A stretch of 41,827 bases of DNA from Schoenoplectus triqueter (GCA_964058805.1 CAXKVV010000645.1:1-41827), one strand, 5' to 3'. Shown: positions 21,743-33,852, numbered from the stretch's first letter. The notes: a model not told the origin generated them from the letters alone. Translations and numbers: made by a program.

Positions 21743-24700
21743 CTATCTCCTCAAACTTTCCACTATGTAGGTTGCATACAGGTCCCTGTTGCATAAAAAT
21801 TAAATTCAAGAAAAATGAAAAAACAGAAAAAAATAATATGATTTTTCTTGACACAGTAAACCAAATGTACAATCCCAAAATTCAAGATTGTTCATTTTTG
21901 CTAAAAGCAGCTAAAGACTAAAGACAAGCTCGATTTAACAGCACTAGATTGCCTTTATTTTCCACAAAATAATAAGAACCCAACATTAAAATTCTCCTTG
22001 CTTGATTATAAATAATTTGGATTTTTAGCAGATAAATTACTACAAGTACAGAAACTTGTTAATATTCGATGGAATCCGTAAATATGGTGTGCTCTTTGTT
22101 TTTCAGATGCAGTCGTGCAAAGTAAATATTAGGTGCTAATGCTATCATGGAAACCTCTGGTACAATTTGCAAAAAATCCAAAAGTAGTGCAGAATTGGAA
22201 TGAGCTTGTAAAACAACTTACATGGAGTGCTGGATGGCTTCATAAGCAGCAGTCGCAGGTAAGAAGTCATTGACAGCCACTTCTTTGTTCTCGTTTTTCT
22301 TATCTGTATTTAAAATTTGATAACAGTCAAATAATAAGCCAGCAGATATAAATTGCAACCCCATTAATCAGAGCATTATTTTTTTATGTTATATCTCTTT
22401 TCTCAAGTGTCTTAGATTTTTATTTACTCTTGTTTTCTTCAATTTTCTGCCAAATAAAACCAAGTACTTCTAATAATTAAAATTTAACTATCATTTCTCA
22501 TATTGAAAATTAATATCCACAAGTTCAAAGAATATTAGACCCAACCAAATAAAAGGGAGTTAGATATCTTGCAAAAAAGAAAAACCAGAGTCAAGCAGAA
22601 CATGTATTCATAACTACAGACTTCATATGCTCTAACAAATAGCAGATAATTATTATAGAACTTTATTTGAACTTAATGCAATGGATCTTAATTTAATTTG
22701 TGGTTAGGGAAGCTAAAAGAAACTATTGGAGTTAGGGGCAAAATTGTCAATAATCAAATAAGCATGCCTAGAGCATGTTAACAGTTGGTTCCTAAATCCT
22801 AATTATAATGTTTCATAAATTTTGAGTGCTACTGATAAACTTGGAAGTTATTTGGAAAATATCAGAAATATTCCGTGTTACTTATGAAACCCAGTAAATC
22901 TTATGCTTATTATGTAAGGTCAACAATGCTGAACTCAAGCACCGGTATCAGCATGAGCTACAATTTATATTTCTGTTACCAAAAGAATTAAGGTAAAGTA
23001 CTAGAGTAAAAAATATACAATCTTCAAAGAAGCGCCTGATTTCAGCTAAGCGATGTGGCGGCAGCTCCTTGATGTCAGTAAAGTGCTTGTACTCTGGGTC
23101 ATCAGCACATACTGCTATTATCTTGTCATCTTTCTCTCCCTTTAAAAATGCGAAATGCATGTGTTAAAAACAAATCATGTTGCTCTAGTTTGTGCACATC
23201 TGGAAATACTTGAGACCTTTCCATGGAACAACACAAGGCATTACTTGGTCAACAAAGATATCCTTTGCAAAGGATATGAAAATTTAAAATTTTGCAAGGC
23301 TATTATAAGCAAAAGGAGTATTTGTGAAGGTATATACACAAATAATGAAATGCCAGGAGCAAAATATAAATTATACCTGATCAATCATAGGCATGAGACC
23401 TATTGCCTTAGCCCTGAGGAAGCAACCCGGGAGGACAGGCTCCTGCATCAATTAATTATTTATTTGAAAATTCAGCAGTATAGTATAAATAATAAAATAT
23501 TTGATCCCATATATATTTCAATATCTAAAACCCTATTCACCATATCATAATATTGGCACTGTGTATATTAATATACCTGCATGATGACCAAGACATCCAT
23601 GGGATCACTGTCTTCACATAGAGTACGAGGTATGAAACCATAGTTGTGCGGATACACCACTGAGGAGTACAACACACGATCAACCTGAAAAAAAGAACTA
23701 CAACTTAATAAAAAAAGAAAACTTCTCAGTTATACTAAAGGGTGGGGATCAGTTGACAATGGGTTATTTTGACAATCTTGACAATGAATTTTCAAATAAA
23801 TACTAAAAAAATTTAAAAATAGAAAAAACCTTATGGATATGTTCTACTTATAGATTGATGATGATTCAAATTTTATGGAATTTAATTATCATTTGATACT
23901 CCATCAAGGACCATCAAAATTTTATACGATTTGCAACAATTATAATTTGACGGTCATTGATGGACGACTATCAAACAATAATGAAATTGCATGAAATTTG
24001 AATCACCATCAATCTATAAGTATATAAGTAGAAAAACATATTCATAAGGTTTTTTTATTTTTAACATTTTTTTCGTATTTATTTGAAAATCCATTGTCAA
24101 GATTGTCAAGATAGCCATTGTCAAGTGATCCCTTCCCTATATTAAAGAAACAAAACTTGTGATAAATCAAGAATTTGATTCGGGCTTGTGTAATACCTTT
24201 ATAAGGCCAGTTTTCTTGTCTAGCTCATACTTCACTTTGCTTCCTTTTCCAATCTCCACAACCTGTATTAAATTTAATGAACAATTGCAAGCTAAATACT
24301 GATAGCCCAATACAAATATGCAAGGACTTAAAAGTAATTGTATGACTTTAAGAGCAAGCAAACTGTATTGATTTTGAGTCCTGTTGATATACTAGTGGAA
24401 GTTCAATCACTAGTCAACAATTTTAAATCTAGAGTCACACCCCATATAGGAGATGAAATGTTGACTTACACAATTGAATATAACAGGTGCACCCGGACCT
24501 GCATCAAAATTTTCAAAACCACATCAGGAACACCACAAAAATAGTGACATTTAAATAATGTAAGCTTTGATGCCTTTAGAATGAGAGAGAGTGTACCAAT
24601 CTCAAGGTCATGCCAAGGGTGAGCTGCAATGGACCGATGAGATAAGGAAGAGAGTATTCTTTCATTCAAAGGCACCCTCTTTGGCTTGGAATCAGTAATA

Positions 24701-24816
24701 TATTTCTTTGGTTCAGTGACCTCTGGCTCTGACTTGTCAATTGCTGCCTTCAAATCATTAACCACGTCATTGAGCTCCTCAGTGTTGGCCACCACTTTAA
24801 TAGGTGTTGGTGCCAT
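21743..24816 (-). CDS. PPA: Soluble inorganic pyrophosphatase, 8 coding exons
   Basis: It hydrolyses pyrophosphate to two phosphates, using Mg2+, in the cytosol, which pulls biosynthetic reactions forward. Coding exons (minus strand): 24816-24597, 24498-24470, 24262-24197, 23684-23577, 23442-23377, 23139-23019, 22303-22222, 21785-21743. They total 735 nt and 244 aa, with consistent GT-AG phases. Landmarks: [20 protein letters not shown] (about 51-70), [37 protein letters not shown] (116-135, including the DSDPMDV metal-binding signature), [15 protein letters not shown] from 164, and C-terminus YIVESLRR. This is the eukaryote-like family-I plant enzyme. The N-terminal 50 residues are polar, acidic and variable, somewhat longer than typical (about 212-220 aa total), with no clear transit peptide. 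The last exon has only 43 nt. No damage is seen; it looks functional. Confidence 0.96.
23740..24137. mobile_element. Mutator-type MITE in pyrophosphatase intron 3
   Basis: Termini of about 58 bp are inverted: GGGTGGGGATCAGTTGACAA on the left and, inward on the right, GGGAAGGGATCACTTGACAA, continuing through TTGACAATCTTGACAATG and TTTTCAAATAAATA. A 9-bp duplication flanks it: TATACTAAA (23731-23739) and TATATTAAA (24138-24146), 8 of 9 identical. Long TIRs with a 9-bp duplication point to the Mutator superfamily. Inner arms also pair, so the element can fold into one hairpin. It lies wholly within the intron 23685-24196. A diverged relative is at 29755-30105. Confidence 0.85.
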
Positions 24817-25650
24817 CTCTTCTGTAATATTTAGAAATTAAAAGTTCTGATTTACCAACAAAATGAAGTAATAAAATCTACACACTGTTTTACATTGCAC
24901 GAAATTAGCTATTCTTCATCATGAAAAGCAAACATAAATAAATAATTTAATCTACAAGTATCTGTTTTCTTAAAAAACACGAGAATAATCAAATTAGTAT
25001 AATTGAGCCTTCAATACTTAACATTAGGCAGACAATGGTAATTGCACAACAAAAAAGAATATACTGGAAGTAAAGCTGAACTGGATATGCACATGACACA
25101 GACACCAGTGTGGCATTCAAGCACCCTGGTGTATTAAACCTTTCTTAAATTTATTTGACTTACCTGGTAGGTATTGGTCAATATATGACCTAATAATGGC
25201 TCCAAAAAAGGTTCCTATTACAGAGTAAGAACTCCATTGAATCCTTGGGCCTTTTTTCCCCATTTGTACATTTTTATTTGTTCAATTTTATTAACTCAAA
25301 CCTGCAAATTAGAAGCCTTCCATAATGTCACAAGAGAACTATGGTTGTACCACAATAGAACACTACTTAGTTCCATAGGATTTCTGTAATTTTCCATGAT
25401 TATTCATTCATGTGACTGATGCTAACCCCAATATTTATATGCTAGAAGTATACTTTGTGATGGATTAATTTTGATATAATACTTTACAGAAGCTCCAGTA
25501 TGAGGAATAAAATGTGCTTTTATGTATTGTAAGTTAAACTCATCCCATAAGATATATTAGTTTCTGGGTATAAAATGCTTTAAATAATATCAAGTTAAGG
25601 AATTGAACATAGACTTTATATACGGTAACTGAGACGAGTGAAAAAAGAAA

Positions 25651-26312
25651 TAATGAATGAACTTGACCATTTGATAAAACTGCACAAAAATGTGAAAAAA
25701 TCATGACAAATGGATGTCTTCTTTTTTAAGGTTAGCCAGCAAATTGCATAGGTTAGCAGGCTGGGAATGAAGGTGTTTTATCTTGTGCCCATGGTAAAGC
25801 CGGGGTAGATCATAGAATTGGTACAGAAACAAACAAAAGGAAACTGGATCCCCTTGTGAATACATTTGGAGAGTATTTTCCATTAAAAAAAAAGAAAAAA
25901 ATGAATTTTAGAGATCTATTACCATCCACCAAGACACACACAAAACCCACTCCCCCTATTCTAATTCTATTGATAAAACTGCACAAAAATGAATAACTAA
26001 TGAACTTTACCATTTGATAAAACTGCACAAAAATGTGAAAAAATCATGACAAATGGATATCCTCTTTTGAGGTTAGCCAGCGAATTGAATAGGTTAGCAG
26101 GCTAGGAATGGAGGTGATTTATCTTGTACCCATGGTAAAGCAGGGGTAGATCATAAAATTGGTACAGAAACAAACAAAAGGAAACTGGATCCCCTTGTGA
26201 ATCTTACATTTGGAGAGTATTTTCCATTCAGAAAAGAAAAAAAAAAGATGAATTTTAGAGATCTATTACCATCCATCAAGACACACAAAACCCACTCTCC
26301 ATATTCTAATTC
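25651..26312. repeat. Tandem direct duplication in the pyrophosphatase leader intron
   Basis: Two adjacent copies (about 25651-25990 and 25991-26312) share long blocks such as TTTGATAAAACTGCACAAAA, GGTACAGAAACAAACAAAAG and TTTTAGAGATCTATTACCAT. They differ by small indels and scattered substitutions. Each copy gives the same short spurious open frame, ending SSFLLFVSVPIL on the minus strand. The copies lie between the leader exon and the first coding exon of the pyrophosphatase gene. Confidence 0.9.
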
Positions 26313-26694
26313 TATTGTTCGTGAAGTACCTAATTTCGAATTAGTACCTTTTACCAAAACAAGCAATAGACCACTACCATGGTTTGGAAAATCCATCACT
26401 AACCCATGATCAGATTATTGCGCGATATTTCTAAACCGACTGGGTTCGTTTCGGTTTTGCGCGAAAGAACACTTGAATCGGAAGAGACTCATCTAATGTC
26501 TGATTTTCGCCGATTTTTCCTTGTTCCTTCTAGTTTGTTTGCGACTGATTAGTATATTTATCCGAACAAAGATTTCTGAACTCCTATCGTAGAAATGAAT
26601 CGTAAATAGAGATTCTATAGCTCAGACGGTGATTTTTACTAGATCAAATTAAAACAGGTGGAAAAACCAAAATCCAGGATAGTTGGAAACGCAC

Positions 26695-26802
26695 CTCAAT
26701 GAAACGAAGAATCCTCTTTCTTAAGTCTGGTCAAGGAGATTAGAAGAAACAAAAAGTTAAAATGGGTATGGAGAAAGGAGAAGCATAGAATGGAGATTTA
26801 TA
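26695..26802 (-). promoter_or_regulatory. Pyrophosphatase promoter (TATA box) and non-coding leader exon
   Basis: The ATG at 24816 lies only 5 nt inside an exon (acceptor ATTACAG, 24822-24828), so a leader intron exists. Upstream on the minus strand, a good donor TTGAG|GTGCGT ends an exon at 26695, and a TATA box TATAAAT (26796-26802) lies about 100 bp above it. Transcription would begin near 26765-26770, giving a leader exon of about 70 nt and an intron of about 1.87 kb. The promoter and leader exon are inferred; the acceptor is seen directly. Confidence 0.55.
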
Positions 26803-26819
26803 GTAAAAGAACAAGAGAG

Positions 26820-29695
26820 GGAGAAGTGTGAGGCTGGAGCCCAGTTCCCGCCTCTTTCATCCCCTCTAATTTTCTTCTGTTCTTTGGAAAGTAAAAGCGG
26901 TCACTATTTCAAGAAATTACGAACTACACTCGGTCTATCATTTAGTTCCTGTACTCTCTTTTTTTAATGATCTGATCATATTCAGGCGAACAAATTTATT
27001 TTTATTATATTATGAATACAGAATGTGTTTGTTAATGATATTCTCAATAAATAACGCTCCATCTAAATATTGAAGTATGTGTCATTAATCTCAATTTTAT
27101 TATGCGTATTTTATGATGGATATATCACATTTGAAATATTATGCTCAAATTAATTCATCATAATATGGTAAATTTTTCAAATTTTCTACTGATGTGCTAT
27201 ACAGCAGCTCGTCTTGATTATACGCCTTGGCTCCATTATTTTTTTCTTATGATATTTGTTTTCCTTATATATTATTATTATTGTTTAGTACTTTTTGGTC
27301 TAGTGCATAATAAAGATAGAACAATTTGAAAGATAATGTATAAAATACATTTTTTATTAAATAAATAGCAATGCATTTTCAATAGACATGAATTTAAGTC
27401 TAAATTAGTATGAAATATTAATGAAAAACTTGTGAGTCTAATTGATTTAGTTTATAACAATTATTGTGAATGTCAAATTAATAAATTTAAAAATAGATGT
27501 GAAATATATATTAATTGAGAAAATATTTCATTTTTCTAACTAGTTTATAAATTGTGCAAAGAAATTTCACTGAAATTAAAATATTAACATATAATTATTG
27601 TATCCAGCAAAGTAATACGATATTTTTCGTCTTTTTACGTAGAAATAGCTTTCAATGTCTGTAGTCCAAGCATTTATTCATAATCGAGGAGGTTCTCTTC
27701 TATTTATTTGGAAAGAAGACATTGAGTTCTTCTAGATCCGGACGATGAGAATCTCAAATGTAAGAAACAGCACATTCATCATTAGTTCTTACTCTGAAAC
27801 TGGTCCATCCACACTATAGACTTTAACTCACGTGGGTCCGGTGCAGTTCCTGCCTGGGCTTACGGTGTCCAGCTCCGAGCAACGTGGCGCGTCCCTTTTA
27901 GGCAATTGCGGGGACCACGGAAGAGAAACCGTACGCTTTTAAGAACCCAGAGGGAAACCAAGTCCGTTGATGCAAGATCAAGTGGCTAATAATGCTCAGA
28001 GAGACTGTTCCGAATGGGGATCGAGTAAAGGAGCTGAGCTGGCGTGGAAGTAACGTCACCGAAAAGGTTTATTCGTTGGAGGGAGTCGTCTCCAGTTAAG
28101 AAAGTTGCGTTTAACGGCACGTTGCAGCGTTGAAAGACTCCCACTCCCGGTTGGTATCGCGAGCATTGAACGGTTCAGATCTTTTATGTGCGTTTTGAAT
28201 CCGTTGTTGCGCCGTATAAGAGTCTCCTGTTTCGAAAAACTGGAGAGGATACCTGGAGGAATAAAGTGTATGGGGTTTCTCCGCGTGATGAACATTTTCC
28301 CCGAGTTATTGAAACGGGCGAACGAATTTTCGTTAATTATACGAAATTCTAATAATATTTCTTGACCTAGCTAGTTTGGTACATGGCCAAAAAGCACCAG
28401 CGTCGGTTGACACGACTCGATCACCGACAACTTGCAAGATATTTGTATTGAACGCACAATTTAATTGCCATGGTCCTAAATTTCTCTTTGAATTCCATGG
28501 ACCCGAACTTTTGGACTTTTCTTTTTGATACTTGAATCTCTTGAAATATGAAACATTGTTACATTAATATAATCAATAAATTAACTTGTTTCGAATTGAT
28601 CTTTTGATTTATGCGAAATATATACAGGCACCTCCACCTCCAATCCAAGTTGTTTGATGTCTCATGCAGTCATTATGGGTTAATTAGTATAACGATTATA
28701 CATCTCAGATTTTCTGAATCCCTTGTGAACATGCCACATTGTGTGGCCTGTCACTGACAGTAGATTTTACTACAATTACAGAATTAAACCCAAACGGCTG
28801 ATCAAGCACGGTCAGAACCAAGAAGTATAAATAGATGGGACCAGCTGTCAGTGATTCACAATGATGTATTACTTCAATCAATCCCAGAAGTATTAGATTT
28901 TTAATCCAACCAAAAATTAAAATTTTATTAAATTTAGGTTTTGGCACTACACGTTCGATTTTATTAAATCACGAGAATGAGCCATCGTATTCGTACCCAC
29001 TATTAAAGTACAGTTGAATTGGTTCTGTCAAAGGAAGATCAATTCTGCTAGTCATTAAATTGACAATTGACGAGCTTTAATTAATTAATTAATGAACTGA
29101 CTTGTGACCAATAGTGTGTATACATGACATTTATGCTCTAATGTCAGCTGTCACCATGCTGTTAATTACAAAATTATTTATTCTTCCAGATTTGTAACTA
29201 AATTAATTAACTACTGTTCAATGGTCAATTAGTATTATAATATTATTATATATGCAGCAGCAACCTAGAAAAGGAGCAAAACAGAAGACTCCCCACCGAC
29301 ACAATTAATTGCAAGTTAATGGATACTAATGCTGTCTTTTTCATTCTCTTTTGTTAGTATACAAACTATAACAAAAAAAAATGAGAATAAAAAGATGTAC
29401 TAGGCCTGGAAGTTTGCCTCAGACTACCTCAAAAGGTCTTATGTCTTCTTGTTAGCTGTGGCCTGTTGGGATAACTTAAAAATAAGCAGGAGATGATTCC
29501 ATAGTTTTAGAGATGCAATTTAAATTATGAGGTATGCTAACCACGTACCTCTTTTACCATAAATGTATTGATATATCTTTAAAAAAATATTTATACTTGA
29601 CGATAAAAAGCTTAATTTTATTCTATTATAATAAAGAACGAATCTATAACTTATTTAAACAGTATTTTATTGAACTTTTTATAATTACATAGAAG

Positions 29696-29698
<3 letters not shown>
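26820..29698. other. Intergenic DNA with a less AT-rich island
   Basis: Mostly AT-rich. About 27830-28330 is clearly richer in G+C and CpG than its surroundings. It holds overlapping open frames on both strands (28105-28365 plus, 28056-28295 minus) whose products I do not recognise. It may be a promoter or leader region, or a gene relic. A TATA-like GTATAAATAG occurs at about 28826 (plus) without a recognisable gene after it. Confidence 0.4.

Positions 29699-29727
<29 letters not shown>
29699..29727. repeat. (TA)n microsatellite
   Basis: An uninterrupted run of about 14 TA units. Shorter TA runs occur at 6443-6462, 12388-12404 and about 39195-39212. Confidence 0.95.
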
Positions 29728-29729
<2 letters not shown>

Positions 29730-29754
29730 AACTTTGTAAATTAAATATAAGAGA

Positions 29755-30105
29755 CGAGAACACTCGCCAATGATTATATTGACAATTTTGTCAACAAGAT
29801 TTTAAATAAATTAAAAATGTCTTAAAACGTGAAAGAATGACTATAAATATATTGTTGATCTTATAGATCAATTTTGATTCAAATTTCATATAATTTTACC
29901 ACCATCAAAGTTAATAAAATTAGGATTGTAGTAAATTGCATAGAATTTTATTGGTTTTTAATTGACTATCAAGTTATACTTTAATTGTATTAAATTTGAA
30001 GCACTAATAAGTTCAAATATGTACATCTATTATTTTTTTTCCGAATTTATATGAACTTCCATTACAATGATTGTCAAAATAACCACTGTCAAGTGACGCC
30101 TCCTC
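29755..30105. mobile_element. Second, diverged Mutator-type MITE
   Basis: Its ends resemble those of 23740-24137. The left end has ACTCGCCAATG, TTGACAATTTTGTCAA and GATTTTAAATAAAT. The right end has GATTGTCAAAATAACCAC and TGTCAAGTGACGCCTCCTC. The middle carries the family's CTATCAAGTTATAC and GCATAGAATTTTA-type arms. It is more decayed than the copy in the pyrophosphatase gene and no clean 9-bp duplication is left. Confidence 0.65.
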
Positions 30106-30249
30106 TAGCTGTAAACAGTCATTCATTTAAATATAAATGCACCCTCGTGCTCTATATTAATTATGGGCAGCCGGAACTGTGTATACTCAATATGTAACAT
30201 CATTTTTTTGAAGTAATATGTAACATCTTGTAAGTAACATGTATCCATG

Positions 30250-32025
30250 TAGGGGTGCCCACGAGACGATCTCGAGACGAGCTGACTCAATCTCGAACTC
30301 GTCTCGTCTTGTTAACGAGACGAGCCAGCTCGTCTCTACAAAGGGTCCCGAGCTAGAAGGGTGGATTTGTGATCGTCTCGTTAAGAATCGAGCTAGCTCA
30401 TTGACTCGTTTACAACTCGTGAGTCGACTTGAGTTCGTCCAGCTCATGAAATTGAGCTCGTCCAGCTCGTTTCACAAAATAATTTCAATAATTATGAATA
30501 TAAATTTATCTAAACACAAATACATACAAACAATTCAAACAAACCTAAAATTCATACAAAGTTCATAAAATTACAAATAGAAATACTACAATACATAAAT
30601 AACATAATATAGTTTATCTAAAAAATATTCATACAACAATGATCATTCTAAAATGTTCATACAACACAATTACAGAAAACAACAAAGTTCATAGTTCATA
30701 CATCACAAAACAGTCCATACAAGCACAAAATTAATTCTAAATAGTTCATACAGTCCATACAATACAAAATAGCCCTTAAGTGATATTTAATTCGCTCATT
30801 GGTATCTGTACAGTCAGATCCTCTTCTGCCCTTGCAGCATGCTAAAAATAAAAGAAAATTCAGTACAATAATATTCAGATACTCTTCTGTCCTAAATTAT
30901 CCATAACCATAACAACCCTCAATTCCCATAATATTCACATAACAACCCCAAATTCCCAAATAACAGCGCAACAACTTCAAATTTCTAAATTTCTCATAAC
31001 ATTTCCCAATTCCCAAATAACAGCATAACTCCCATAATATTTAGACAACAACCCCAAATAACAGCATAACAGCGCTAAATTCTCAAATTTTTCATAACAT
31101 CCCCAATTTCACATTAAAACAAGAATTACTTACTTGTAAAGTATGCAACTCGGCTCTCGTATTTGCTCTTATCCAGTCGCTTCCACAAACCAAACTCTCA
31201 ACAACACTCTCTTTAAGAGAACTTCTATAATCGTCTAATATACGACCACAAGATCTAAGAAATTAAGTAAAGCTCTGATATTAAGAAGTAAGAAAGAAAA
31301 AAAAACAAACAAGATTCAGAGAGGCAGAAGTAAGAATGACGAGTGAACCTAGCATCGTAGTCCGTAGAGCCGAGCTAACTTGGAGAGAACATACCATAAG
31401 ATCTAAGAAATTAAGTAAAGCTCTGAGATTAAGAGGTGAGAAAGAAAAAAAAGAAACAAATAAGATTCAGAGAGGCAGACGTAAGAATGAACACAAAACC
31501 TTAAATTCGTGTAGAACAGCAGAAGGAAGCTCAGAGAGGCAGAAGGGCGAATGGAGTGGGGTTTCCGCGCGAGTCAGCGACTGCGCGAGTCTATGCGATG
31601 CAAATCCGCGCGAGTGAAGAGAAGAGAAGGCCAAAAGGGTTAGGGACTGCGCGAGTGAAGGGTAGGGACTTAGGTTTTTTTTTCCCTCTCAGCGAGGCGC
31701 CGCGCGAGTGAAGGGTTATGCGCAAGTGAAGGGTTCTGCGCGACGAGAGAAGTCTAGGGTTTAGTTGTGCATCGCATCGTGACTTCGCGAGATCCTAAGA
31801 CTGTGATTTAAGGCACATATTATATTTGGACGGTTAAGATTAACTCGTGTAGGTATCGAGACTCCACGAGCTGAGTTAGGAGATTCTCGAACTCGTCTCG
31901 TTAAGAAACAAGCTGGTCAACTCGTCTCGTTAATAGCTCGAGCTGGTAACAAATGAGCTATAAACGAGCTGTAACCGAGATGAACACGAGCGAGTTACGA
32001 GTCACGAATATTTTGTGCACTCCTA
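30250..32025. mobile_element. hAT-like element, 1.78 kb, with motif-dense ends
   Basis: The termini TAGGGGTGCCCACGAG and (inward from the right) TAGGAGTGCACAAAATA form a short inverted repeat of the TAGGGRTG hAT type. The flanks TATCCATG and ATCCCATG could be an 8-bp duplication changed by an indel, but this is weak. About 240 bp at the left end hold some 12 CTCGT or ACGAG motifs, and about 190 bp at the right end hold some nine. Subterminal arrays of this sort are transposase-binding sites in Ac-like elements. The interior has no recognisable transposase. The open frames at 30239-30568 and 31336-31617 follow these repeats and are not thought to be genes. Confidence 0.7.
31251..31495. repeat. 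Direct duplication inside the 1.78-kb element
   Basis: Two copies, offset by 148 bp (31251 and 31399), share AGATCTAAGAAATTAAGTAA, AGCTCTGA, AAGAAAGAAAAAAAA-like runs and GATTCAGAGAGGCAGA. AGAGAGGCAGAAG recurs once more near 31532. Confidence 0.85.
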
Positions 32026-32033
32026 ATCCCATG

Positions 32034-32562
32034 TGCAAAAATAAGGTCTTCAAAATTCATATTCTCCTCCCTCACCTAAAATAAACAACCATGATTGTTA
32101 TTTTCGAACCATCAGGATTTGAAAACTCGATGTTGATGGTAATTAAACATTCCTTTGTATGTTAACAACAGGCTTAAAAGAGAATAAACTTTATTAGAAA
32201 ATATCAGCACATAAATTTTCTTGGATATGTCATATGTGTAGTTCGTGTAGACTAGTCAACAACTCATGGCTAAATGAATAATAACTTCACCCTTCGCCTT
32301 CGGCCCGGTCCTCCCTCACAATCTAACTATTGTTCCCTTTTAAAAGCGAGTAGTAGTTCTCTCAGTATATCAGATTGTTGGGCCCCACTTTATATAAATA
32401 TGATCGTCTTTTACTTTAAAAGCAATTTCTTCGGCCTAAGGAGAAGTCCAATGACTGTTTGGGCCCAACTCTCTGTAGTCTGTAAAGCAAATTATCTTTC
32501 CAGCTGAAACAAATGATGGCCCCTTTCGGCTTTAACTAAAAGAACCACAAAGAATCTGCGAT
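32034..32562. other. Unassigned intergenic DNA
   Basis: No gene or repeat is recognised. The plus-strand open frame 32274-32507 has no recognised domain. Confidence 0.4.
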
Positions 32563-32636
32563 TAGAGATGACAATAGGCTGGATAGGCGGGTAAAATATC
32601 AATTTCATTATTCGGTCTGTCCATCATGTTACACTT

Positions 32637-33852
32637 AACATCTTCTTTGATCTGTCGATTTGCAAAACAATCTTGAATTTTACAATTTATCTTGTTTGAG
32701 TTTTGTGCAGAGATTAACATGCAAATGGTCTAGTGCACAAGAACCAAGACTAGTGCTGGGATACAAAAGCTTAATCAAGACTACATTAGACTTAGGTTTA
32801 GTTAGACTCAAACTGGGTTGAATTGGTCAAGATAAATTGAGCTTAAACAACAAGAAAAATACTTCTGCCCAGTGAATCGTTATAACGGTTTAGCAATCGT
32901 TATAACGGTTCATCTCAATACTCAAAATTATTCTAAGGCAGAAATATTCTAAAAGAAATCAGAGTGTATTGTTATGTAACGATTCAGTAATCGTTACAAC
33001 GATTTGTGAAACGTATAACGATTCTGTAATCGTTACAACGATTCATGAAACGTTATACAACGATTCATGAAACGTATAACGATTTAACAAATTATTATAA
33101 CGTTTCAGCTCAGTTGATCTAACGGCTATTCTTTCTAAAACCGTTATAACGATTCATAAACTGTTATAACGGTTCAGGCCGAAAAATAGTTTCTCCAGAA
33201 AATCTATTTTAAAAGGATCACCTCTCTCACTGAAAAAAAAAATTGAAGGTTAACTGATCTAGCTAAATCATTTTACTCTAGAAAGCTTATTATACAAAGT
33301 GAAAGAAATAATTCAAGAGATTGATACACTCAATTAGCCAAGTCCTTGTTCAATCTCAACTTGATCCTTCGTGATCTTCTTGAAAACATTCTTTTGAGCT
33401 GTAGTGCTCACATTTTCTTGAGTGTGTTGTCACTCATCTTTCTTTTGAGTGTGTTGTCACTCACCCTTTTTGAGTGTGTTGTCACACTTATTACCGATAG
33501 GCTTGGCAGCCCATTTTTGTAAGGAACCAAGTTCTACAAGTGTAAAAACCCTTTTTATATATATCGGCTCAACCTCAATTGTTAGAGGTTGAGGGTCCCG
33601 GAGACGTAGGCATTGTTAAAGTCGAACTCCGTTACATCTTGTGTTCTTGCTTTATCTTTATTTTCTTTTCTCACATTTCTTTAATTGCTATATTCTTGTG
33701 AGAATTGAATTGATTTAAAACGTATTCCGCTGCCATTACACTTGAACATTAAGCTCCAAACCGGTTTATACATTTCTACCTTAGGTTCTTTACATTCTTG
33801 CACTATCTTGACCTTTCAATACCAACATCTTAGGGCGTTTAAAGGTCTATCA
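32637..33852 (+). mobile_element. Solo LTR of a Ty1/copia family
   Basis: It starts TGTTACACTTAACATC and ends CTATCA, with a perfect 5-bp duplication CATCA (32632-32636 and 33853-33857). Over most of its length it is the reverse complement of the LTRs at 34135-35301 and 37689-38874. It contains a palindromic TAACG array (32875-33175), three direct copies of TTGAGTGTGTTGTCAC (33408-33490), and a TATATATAT stretch near 33557 that may be the LTR TATA box. A solo LTR arises by recombination between the two LTRs of a full element. Confidence 0.93.

Noticed and set aside
23155..23550. 131-codon plus-strand open frame
   Set aside because: It is antisense to pyrophosphatase exon 5 and its introns; the minus-strand exons account for the region.
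25810..26399. Similar short minus-strand open frames ending in the same peptide
   Set aside because: They repeat only because the intron DNA is tandemly duplicated; they have poly-Phe from an A-run and no known domain.
28705..28947. TATA-like GTATAAATAG with a palindromic CTGTCACTGACAG nearby, as a gene start
   Set aside because: No protein, splice or RNA evidence follows on the plus strand; the minus-strand open frame there is unrecognised.
30239..30568. 109-codon plus-strand open frame and its minus-strand shadow
   Set aside because: The frame is generated by the CTCGT/ACGAG subterminal repeats and starts outside the element.
31336..31617. 93-codon basic open frame
   Set aside because: It spans the direct duplication and purine-rich DNA of the 1.78-kb element; composition explains it.
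32875..33175. Regularly repeated TAACG words that at first look like a short-repeat array (CRISPR-like)
   Set aside because: Spacing is irregular, the units are imperfect palindromes, and the same array recurs in three LTRs of a plant retrotransposon.
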